Source: an uncultured Porphyromonadaceae bacterium (lineage in GTDB: Bacteria > Bacteroidota > Bacteroidia > Bacteroidales > Muribaculaceae). From it: a stretch of DNA of 17,091 bases. The DNA is taken from assembly GCA_900555915.1 (NCBI GenBank), contig USNC01000004.1:1-17091 (forward strand), given 5' to 3'. Numbering within the stretch: the first letter of the stretch is position 1; each line of letters begins with the position of its first letter. Below the pieces are notes generated by a model. It saw nothing but the letters and a program-made list of their open reading frames with translations. It searched no databases and was not told the origin of the DNA. Shown here in pieces: positions 1 through 5,548 of the stretch. The position numbers and the translations under genes are program-made.

Positions 1-1504
1 CAAGCTTACCGTGCCAGAAATTGTTCTCGACATCAATGCCTGCCGCTGCGAGACCGTCGAGAAAATCCTGTTCTGTGGTCTTGGTGAAGACCATGCGGCC
101 CACATAGGTATGGTCAGCCTCCAGGAAATCGTATGCGAGCACGTCGCTGTATTCGCCGGCACCGTTGCTTGCGGTAGGACATTCATTCTGCTCAAAGAAG
201 CAGTTGTAGAAGCGACGGTCTGCGAGACCGGGATTGTAGGTGTCGTTTGCTATGCTCTCCACATAGCCTGCGCCATGGCCGGCATTGCCCTGAGTTGTGT
301 TCTTTGCGAATGTGCAGTTGACGAAACGCGACACATCACCCTTGAGTCCGCCGTTCATGAAGACCGCGCCGGCCTCGGATTTGCTACCATTGAGAAGGAA
401 TGAGGAGTTGGCGAAAGTGACCACGATATTCTTGCACTTGTCGTCTTTCGAACCATAGTTCTCGGCATTGTTGATGACTACCGCGCCACCCTGTCCGTCG
501 ATGGTCTTGTTCTGCACGAATGAGCAGTTTGTAAAGAGAGCGTCGAGCAGATTTCCGCCGTCTGTGTTGTTCTGCAGATAGACGGCACCGGCTCCGTTCC
601 ATGTTGTGTTTCCGATGAAGTCACAGTGATCGAACGATGCTGTGATCATTTCATTGAGCGGCCACAAGTGGATCGCGCCGCCGCGGCTGTTGTCAACGTA
701 TGTTCCGTCCACTTCCGCGCCGTTGCCCTCGAAGAGAGTGTTCGACACGGAGAGTACGCCGCCATTCTGGCAGATGGCGCCGCCACGGCGGTTAAGGTTG
801 TTGATAAACTGCGAGTCCTTCACAGTCAGGCGTCCTGTCTGGAAAAGGATCGCGCCGCCTCGCTCGCTCTGGGGATTTTTGAGAATGATGTTGCCGCTTG
901 AATGCTCTTCTGCCTTGAGCACGTCGAGATCAAGATGATTGTTCTCAAAGACGCAGTTTTCGATCTCTACCCTGCCATTGTCATGAATGAAGAAGACCGC
1001 GCCGCCCTCGCCGGGTGCGATACCATTCCTGAATGAGAGGTTCTTGAAGGTTGCGGTGGTCTTGTTGTTGTCACCGCGCACATAGAAAAGACGCATGGCC
1101 CCTTTGCCGTCGAACCCGTCATTGGCCGGGTCCTCGCCTATGAATGTGATCTCTTTCCAGGGAGTGAGTTTGCCGTCGACCGTGGTGTTGGACCCGTTCA
1201 GAAAGAATCCGTTCTGCTTTCCGTTGTTGTACGATATATAGTGTCCCCAAGTCCCGTTTTTGTCCTCGATGCCGTCTCCAAGTTCCTTTTCCTTGGAAAG
1301 ATCGATTATTCCGGAGATATGGATGTTATCGCCAGCTTCGATAATGTCGTTCAGGCTGGTCAGTGTCGCGCGCGGCGCTGAAGCTTCAAGTCCGGAGTTG
1401 CTGTCGTTGCCACTCTGTGCAATGTAAAGATCCTTTGCGATGGCTGTTCCGGAGTATCCCCCCGCCATAAGCAGAACGATCAGTGAAGATGTAACTGTTT
1501 TCAT
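1..1504 (-). CDS. Secreted right-handed parallel beta-helix (Pmp-like repeat) protein, C-terminus cut by contig edge
   Basis: An uninterrupted frame runs from an ATG at 1504 to the first bases of the window: 501 codons without a stop, the end lost beyond the edge. The N-terminus (MKTVTSSLIVLLMAGGYSG, then TAIA before KDLY) is a typical signal peptide of about 24 residues, so the protein is exported. The body alternates GGA[IV] motifs (for example GEGGAVF, ERGGAIL, RRGGAIC, SRGGAIH, GQGGAVV) with F-x-x-N motifs (FENN, FINN, FEGN, FIGN, FVQN, FLLN, FAKN, FEQN), the pattern of chlamydial Pmp-type and other parallel beta-helix repeats; each pair is probably one or two helix coils. Such proteins in Bacteroidales are surface or secreted, acting as adhesins or polysaccharide-binding or -cleaving proteins; no catalytic residues can be assigned. 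The missing C-terminus would show an anchor or sorting domain. It has its own promoter with an 11-bp repeat array, suggesting co-regulation with the glycosidases. Fold confident, function unknown. Confidence 0.85.
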   Translation of the reverse strand, partial: MKTVTSSLIVLLMAGGYSGTAIAKDLYIAQSGNDSNSGLEASAPRATLTSLNDIIEAGDNIHISGIIDLSKEKELGDGIEDKNGTWGHYISYNNGKQNGFFLNGSNTTVDGKLTPWKEITFIGEDPANDGFDGKGAMRLFYVRGDNNKTTATFKNLSFRNGIAPGEGGAVFFIHDNGRVEIENCVFENNHLDLDVLKAEEHSSGNIILKNPQSERGGAILFQTGRLTVKDSQFINNLNRRGGAICQNGGVLSVSNTLFEGNGAEVDGTYVDNSRGGAIHLWPLNEMITASFDHCDFIGNTTWNGAGAVYLQNNTDGGNLLDALFTNCSFVQNKTIDGQGGAVVINNAENYGSKDDKCKNIVVTFANSSFLLNGSKSEAGAVFMNGGLKGDVSRFVNCTFAKNTTQGNAGHGAGYVESIANDTYNPGLADRRFYNCFFEQNECPTASNGAGEYSDVLAYDFLEADHTYVGRMVFTKTTEQDFLDGLAAAGIDVENNFWHGKL

Positions 1505-1558
1505 GAGTTTTTTGTGATTTAGAAATGTATATATAGGTGCGCTCCTAATATGTGCCGA

Positions 1559-1566
1559 CAAAATTA
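1559..1566 (-). promoter_or_regulatory. -7 box for the beta-helix gene
   Basis: On the minus strand this reads TAATTTTG, a perfect match to the Bacteroidetes TAnnTTTG -7 element. It lies 54 bases from the ATG at 1504, giving a leader of roughly 48 nt. No TTTG is found at the -33 position; a repeat array begins there instead. Confidence 0.65.
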
Positions 1567-1576
1567 TCCTCCCCGG

Positions 1577-1621
1577 ATTAATCGGTATGTTTTATTGTAA
1601 TTAATGAGTGGTTAAAAGCCG
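1577..1621. promoter_or_regulatory. 11-bp repeat array in the beta-helix gene promoter
   Basis: On the plus strand, units ATTAATCGGTA (1577), ATTAATGAGTG (1600) and GTTAAAAGCCG (1611) match the shared 11-mer nTTAATnnTCG to varying degrees. The last two are exactly 11 bp apart; the first is 23 bp from the second, one base off a two-turn spacing, with a degenerate unit between. The array starts 10 bp from the -7 box, as in the other three arrays. It is a candidate activator binding site. Confidence 0.5.
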
Positions 1622-1733
1622 AAAACATGTTGTAAAACATATAAAACAGGCCTTTTCACGCCATAATCATCATAATTTTACTTAAATATCAGGAATGTCA
1701 CGCAGGCATGCCTTTTCCGGCATTAAGCGTTTT

Positions 1734-2957
1734 TTAATTCCCGCGTAGCCGCTTTTTCAGTTTTCTTGCCGCGTCGCCCACTATTTCAAGGTAGTGGTCC
1801 GGCTTCAGATTCTCCTCGACAGCAACAAAAGATGTGCCCGCTGAGTCTACCGGGACCTCGGATGCGCACTTGAATATCGCGGTGCCTTCGTCGATCTCAT
1901 CAAACATTGCCACATAAAGCATTTTCGCGCCCATTTCCAAAGAATAATCAATCTGGGTCTGAAGGAACTTACCCTCGAGCCGCGGGATAGAGAGGGTCTG
2001 ATGGCCGTACATATTCTTCCACGAAAAGCCCGGAAACACAAGAGGGGCATAGTCAAGGCCCTCTTTCCAGCACCATGACGCATCATCCCTGAGTATTGAC
2101 CTGAAATTATCGAATGTGTCGGGAGTGTAGCGCGCCACAAGCCACGGCATCACAATATCGCACTGCCGGATGATGTCGTGCAGGAGTGGGTCGTCCGTGG
2201 CGTCTTCCCTGAGTTCGCGCCAAAATGTCGGGACTCCGATCATGACGCTGTAACCCATATCCTTCAGGCGCGAGATGACTTTGGCGCAGTCTTCAAGTCC
2301 GTACTTACGCCCGTCGTCGAAGCCGACTCCCCATATCGCCACGAGAGGCTTGCCATTGTGGTGAAGATATGACGGATTGGCGTTTCTGTCGAAAATATGA
2401 TGATTGGCCGACAACTCTGCCATATCCTGAGGAATTACCGCCAGGTCTTCTCCGCTCACCCCACTGAGATCGTACATCACACAGATGGCACGGTCGTAAT
2501 CCAGTGCCGATCTCATGGCCGACGACAGCACCTTATTGAAATGCCGGCGTCCGCTTTCGCCCTTGATCTCGCTGACAAACCGCTGCATGAACACCCCGTC
2601 GAGTCCATATTCCCTCATCCACCGGAAATGTGTCGCCACCGTCGACGAGTCGTATGAACTGAACACCCTTGCCGGTCGGCCATCGGGCATGACGAACTCC
2701 GTCGGATATGTCTTTTCATATTCCGACACATCGGGCCACATGTCGACCGTGGCGGAACCGGGGCGGAAGCCGGAGCTGCCTCGGTAATGATAGAAGCCTC
2801 TTCCCGCACTGTCGCCCTCGGCATTGAACCAGCCCTGATACCCGGCCATCACCAGTCCCCGGTAGCTGTCGTAGACTGTCGGAGCTGCCGCTCTTCTGGC
2901 AGTGCAGCCTGCCAGAAGCAGGCCGCACACTCCTATCACTGATAACATTCTCTTCAT
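1734..2957 (-). CDS. GH99/GH71-like endo-mannosidase lipoprotein
   Basis: A 407-residue protein starting at the ATG at 2957. A longer frame opens at 3011, but the lipoprotein signal MKRMLSVIGVCGLLLAGC, with Cys18 after LAG, starts only at 2957, and that ATG overlaps the upstream stop as ATGA. The mature part reads as a (beta/alpha)8 barrel of the GH99/GH71-like type: an opening YRGLVMAGYQGWFN, then SSYDSSTVATHFRWMREYGLDGVFMQR, VMYDLSG, KPLVAIWGVGF and a C-terminal MFDEIDEGTAIFK. The last segment matches the GH99 pattern NEWHEGT, so Glu354 and Glu357 sit where the GH99 catalytic pair lies. Characterised GH99 enzymes are endo-alpha-1,2-mannosidases or mannanases, but related sequences are uncharacterised, so the substrate is inferred. 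It is the second gene of an operon with the GH92 exo-mannosidase, translationally coupled to it. Its lipid anchor implies a periplasmic or surface location. Confidence 0.82.
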   Translation of the reverse strand: MKRMLSVIGVCGLLLAGCTARRAAAPTVYDSYRGLVMAGYQGWFNAEGDSAGRGFYHYRGSSGFRPGSATVDMWPDVSEYEKTYPTEFVMPDGRPARVFSSYDSSTVATHFRWMREYGLDGVFMQRFVSEIKGESGRRHFNKVLSSAMRSALDYDRAICVMYDLSGVSGEDLAVIPQDMAELSANHHIFDRNANPSYLHHNGKPLVAIWGVGFDDGRKYGLEDCAKVISRLKDMGYSVMIGVPTFWRELREDATDDPLLHDIIRQCDIVMPWLVARYTPDTFDNFRSILRDDASWCWKEGLDYAPLVFPGFSWKNMYGHQTLSIPRLEGKFLQTQIDYSLEMGAKMLYVAMFDEIDEGTAIFKCASEVPVDSAGTSFVAVEENLKPDHYLEIVGDAARKLKKRLRGN

Positions 2958-5212
2958 CTTGATACTGATTTGGCAAGAAACTCGGATGAAATATCGGGAT
3001 TCTTTCCCCACTCACGGTTTGCCTTTGGCCCCATCACGAATTCAATCTTGCCTCCATTCCGGAGATCTTCATGGCTGAACCATGGTGTATCCAGCGTTTT
3101 GCCGTTGAGTTTCACCGACTGGATATACTTGTTGGTGTCGGATGTGTTGCTGGCCACGATCTCAAACTTCTTGCCATTGTCAAGATGGATTACGGCGTGC
3201 TCAAACATGGGAGAGCCTATGCTGTACTTGGGTATGCCGGGGGTGACCGGATAGAAACCGAGCATCGAGAATGCTACAAAACCCGACATTCCGCCACCAT
3301 CCTCATCTCCGGGAAGACCCATCAGGTCATTTCTGAACCATTGGCGCAGCAAGGTGCGGATTCGCTTCTGAGTCTTCCATGGCTGCCCGGAATAATTGTA
3401 AAGATAGGGCACATGAAGGCTCGGTTCGTTTGCCATCGAGAATTGTCCGACATTGCCGGTATGGTCAGGCAGCTGGGCATAGAACTCAAACTTGCTTTTG
3501 CCGAGAGGCTCATTGAATGTCTCGTCGAGTGCGTTGTTGAAAGCCTGCGGACCGCCCATGAGCTTTATGAGATCCGGAATATGATGGGGCACGTCCCAAC
3601 GGTAGACCCATCCATTGTTCTCGCCATAATACTCCCTTGCGCCCATGCCTCCGGGATAGCGGTAATCAAATGGTTCGATAAATTTACCTTCGGAATCCTT
3701 CGGATGGAAAAATTTGGTCTCCGCATTGAAGATATTGCGGTAGTTGTATGAACGTCCGTCGTAATACCGGGCCTCTTCTTCCTTTCCCAGTAATTTCGCA
3801 AGCCGGCCCAGACACCATTCGTCGTAGGAGGTGCCGAGAGTGACGGCTACCGGCTGACGCTTCTCGAAAGGATGGACCTCGGGTATCGTTTCGGTCTCGC
3901 CAGGCGCCAGAGCCGGTATGTATCCGTGCTCCTTATAGAATTGGTCAAGTTTACCGGCCGGTTTCCCCGACCATGGAGCCAGCGTCTTGTTCTCTATGCC
4001 TCTGCGGCAGGCCTCATAAGCAAGTTCGAGATCAAATCCGGTGAGTCCTTTGGTATAAGCGTCCACCACGGTGGCCACTCCATGGTTGGAATTCATGCGC
4101 CTGGTGTCGCCGGTAATTTCCGGGAATGTCGGCATCCACAGACTATCGGTCTGCTGGGCCATGCGGAGATAGGAATGGATGATGTCAAGCTCAAGTTCCG
4201 GCTCTGAAATGACACGCAACGGATGTGCGGCACGGTATGTGTCCCAGATCCAGTCATCCGTATAGAAAGGATGGCCCTCGTCATCGTGGACTTTCCCATC
4301 CGAGGCGCTGAAGTACCGGCCGTCCTCGCTCAGGCAGACAGGTCGCTCATATGTGCGGTAGAGTGACGTATAGAAGAGGGTCTTGTCCCTGTCGTCTTCC
4401 GTCTCCACCTCGATTTTGCCGAGAGTCTCGTTCCATATGTCACGGGCTGCGCCGGCTACTGAATCCACATCATAATTGCCGATCTCGCGACGCAGGTTGC
4501 GCGCGGCCTGCTCCTCGCTTATGAAAGATATGCCATATCTGATGTTAAGCACTTCCGTATTGTCATAATTCAAGGCAAGCGCGGCATTCTCGCCCGAAAC
4601 TTCATTGCTGTTTTTGCCGTCGGCTACAGAAAACACCTCTTTAGGCGACTGCTTGCTCTCCATGTAAAGATATACCTTCACATTGTTGTCGAGATTCTGA
4701 TACCCGCTTATCACATTGCCCTCATGCCTCAGGGCGCCGTTTCTCGTGTTAAGGATGATATATGCAGGCGCATCCGGATTCATGGCAAGCTCGTAGACTG
4801 CCGACTGATGCGACGGAGCGAACCTGACGGATATCTCCGGCTCGTCGAGATACACGGAATAGAGATACGGCCTGAGGTCCTCGTTGTCGTAGGAATACGC
4901 GATGACCGGAGCGACGGCGTTTCTCTCGCCCTGGAACGGCGAAAGATTGAAGGCCGATTTCTCCCGATGATTGGTCACTATGAGCGGAAGTCCATTGATT
5001 TTATCGGATGTAAAATCGGAACGTTCGGGCACTACACGCAGCATGCTGTTGGGTAGATGCACATTGGGGAAAGCCGGCACAAGCAGATGACTGACATTGC
5101 CCATGTATGGATTCACATAATCCACAGGAGTCTTGTCTTCATTGACGCCGGGCATGGCACAGCCCGTCAGCAACCCTGCCAACCCCGAATAAAGAAGCAC
5201 TTTAACATTCAT
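2954..5212 (-). CDS. GH92 family alpha-mannosidase lipoprotein
   Basis: A 752-residue protein of normal GH92 length, calcium-dependent exo-alpha-mannosidases that trim N-glycans or mannans. I chose the ATG at 5212 because MNVKVLLYSGLAGLLTGC is a lipoprotein signal (Cys18), and the longer frame from 5266 would start inside the predicted promoter. GH92 motifs in order: DWIWDTYRAAHPL, SNHGVATVVDAYTKGL, GENNGWVYRWDVPHH, ANEPSLHVPYLYNYSGQPWKTQ and GLPGDEDGGGMSG followed by GFYPVTPG. Glu531 in GENNGWVY matches the position of the known general acid (E533 of Bt3990), and Asp636/Asp638 in GDEDGG match the base pair (D642/D644); the spacing agrees within a few residues. Unusual: the common TLEYAYDDW segment reads TLGTSYDEW, with Gly460 in place of Glu, so linkage specificity may differ. 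It heads an operon with the GH99-like gene, giving an exo/endo pair. Family is sure, substrate linkage is not. Confidence 0.93.
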   Translation of the reverse strand: MNVKVLLYSGLAGLLTGCAMPGVNEDKTPVDYVNPYMGNVSHLLVPAFPNVHLPNSMLRVVPERSDFTSDKINGLPLIVTNHREKSAFNLSPFQGERNAVAPVIAYSYDNEDLRPYLYSVYLDEPEISVRFAPSHQSAVYELAMNPDAPAYIILNTRNGALRHEGNVISGYQNLDNNVKVYLYMESKQSPKEVFSVADGKNSNEVSGENAALALNYDNTEVLNIRYGISFISEEQAARNLRREIGNYDVDSVAGAARDIWNETLGKIEVETEDDRDKTLFYTSLYRTYERPVCLSEDGRYFSASDGKVHDDEGHPFYTDDWIWDTYRAAHPLRVISEPELELDIIHSYLRMAQQTDSLWMPTFPEITGDTRRMNSNHGVATVVDAYTKGLTGFDLELAYEACRRGIENKTLAPWSGKPAGKLDQFYKEHGYIPALAPGETETIPEVHPFEKRQPVAVTLGTSYDEWCLGRLAKLLGKEEEARYYDGRSYNYRNIFNAETKFFHPKDSEGKFIEPFDYRYPGGMGAREYYGENNGWVYRWDVPHHIPDLIKLMGGPQAFNNALDETFNEPLGKSKFEFYAQLPDHTGNVGQFSMANEPSLHVPYLYNYSGQPWKTQKRIRTLLRQWFRNDLMGLPGDEDGGGMSGFVAFSMLGFYPVTPGIPKYSIGSPMFEHAVIHLDNGKKFEIVASNTSDTNKYIQSVKLNGKTLDTPWFSHEDLRNGGKIEFVMGPKANREWGKNPDISSEFLAKSVSR

Positions 5213-5250
5213 GGTTTTTGACTGATGTTGGTTTTTATAATTTACTTCTA

Positions 5251-5258
5251 CAAAATAA
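5251..5258 (-). promoter_or_regulatory. -7 box for the GH92-GH99 operon
   Basis: The minus strand reads TTATTTTG, one mismatch from TAnnTTTG. It lies 38 bases from the ATG at 5212, leaving a leader of about 32 nt and excluding the longer start at 5266. No -33 TTTG is visible. Confidence 0.5.
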
Positions 5259-5268
5259 ATCCCCATTG

Positions 5269-5323
5269 ATTAATTGACTCTTAGCCATCGCTTAATAATC
5301 GGTTAACCCGCGATTAATCCTAT
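5269..5323. promoter_or_regulatory. Five in-phase 11-bp repeats upstream of the GH92 operon
   Basis: The plus strand divides exactly into five 11-base units: ATTAATTGACT, CTTAGCCATCG, CTTAATAATCG, GTTAACCCGCG and ATTAATCCTAT. All have TTA at unit positions 2-4, and three end in CG. The array starts 10 bp from the -7 box. It also lies in the divergent region shared with the kelch-SARP regulator gene, about 75-130 bp upstream of that gene's -7 boxes, so it could serve both directions. SARP-type activators bind such 11-bp-periodic direct repeats; binding here is inferred. Confidence 0.6.
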
Positions 5324-5395
5324 TTTTTTGCTGTTTTTCATTCAGCAAAGACTTTTTTTCCTGCCCGGGATATACATGAAAGTGGATTTTTTTAT

Positions 5396-5414
5396 TAAAT
5401 TTGCATTATGTTTG
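5396..5414 (+). promoter_or_regulatory. Two -7 boxes upstream of the regulator gene
   Basis: Two perfect TAnnTTTG matches lie close together: TAAATTTG at 5396-5403 and TATGTTTG at 5407-5414. Neither has a clear TTTG 19-21 bp upstream. The leader to the ATG at 5549 would be about 130 nt, and I see no ORF or strong hairpin in it. The rest of 5324-5548 holds nothing else I can support. Confidence 0.5.
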
Positions 5415-5548
5415 TTCCCTCGGGTAGTTGTTCAGATTAAATGAATACCACATGCGCATGCCATTCCGACACGGTTTCATCTTTCCGGGATGGAGAGATA
5501 CGGACATCACCTCATGAGCAGCTACTCACCAGTGACTGATACTATAAG

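Noticed and set aside
1708..1736. A hairpin ATGCC/GGCAT with a nearby T run as a terminator
   Set aside because: The T run follows the stem only on the plus strand, where no gene ends; on the minus strand, after the GH99-like gene, no T run follows. The stem is only 5 bp.
5213..5266. A start for the GH92 gene at 5266
   Set aside because: It would place 18 residues before a clear lipoprotein signal and overlap the -7 box at 5251-5258.
5269..5323. The 11-bp arrays as a CRISPR or minisatellite
   Set aside because: Units are far too short and divergent for CRISPR, have no spacers, and recur at a set distance from promoters, which fits operators better.
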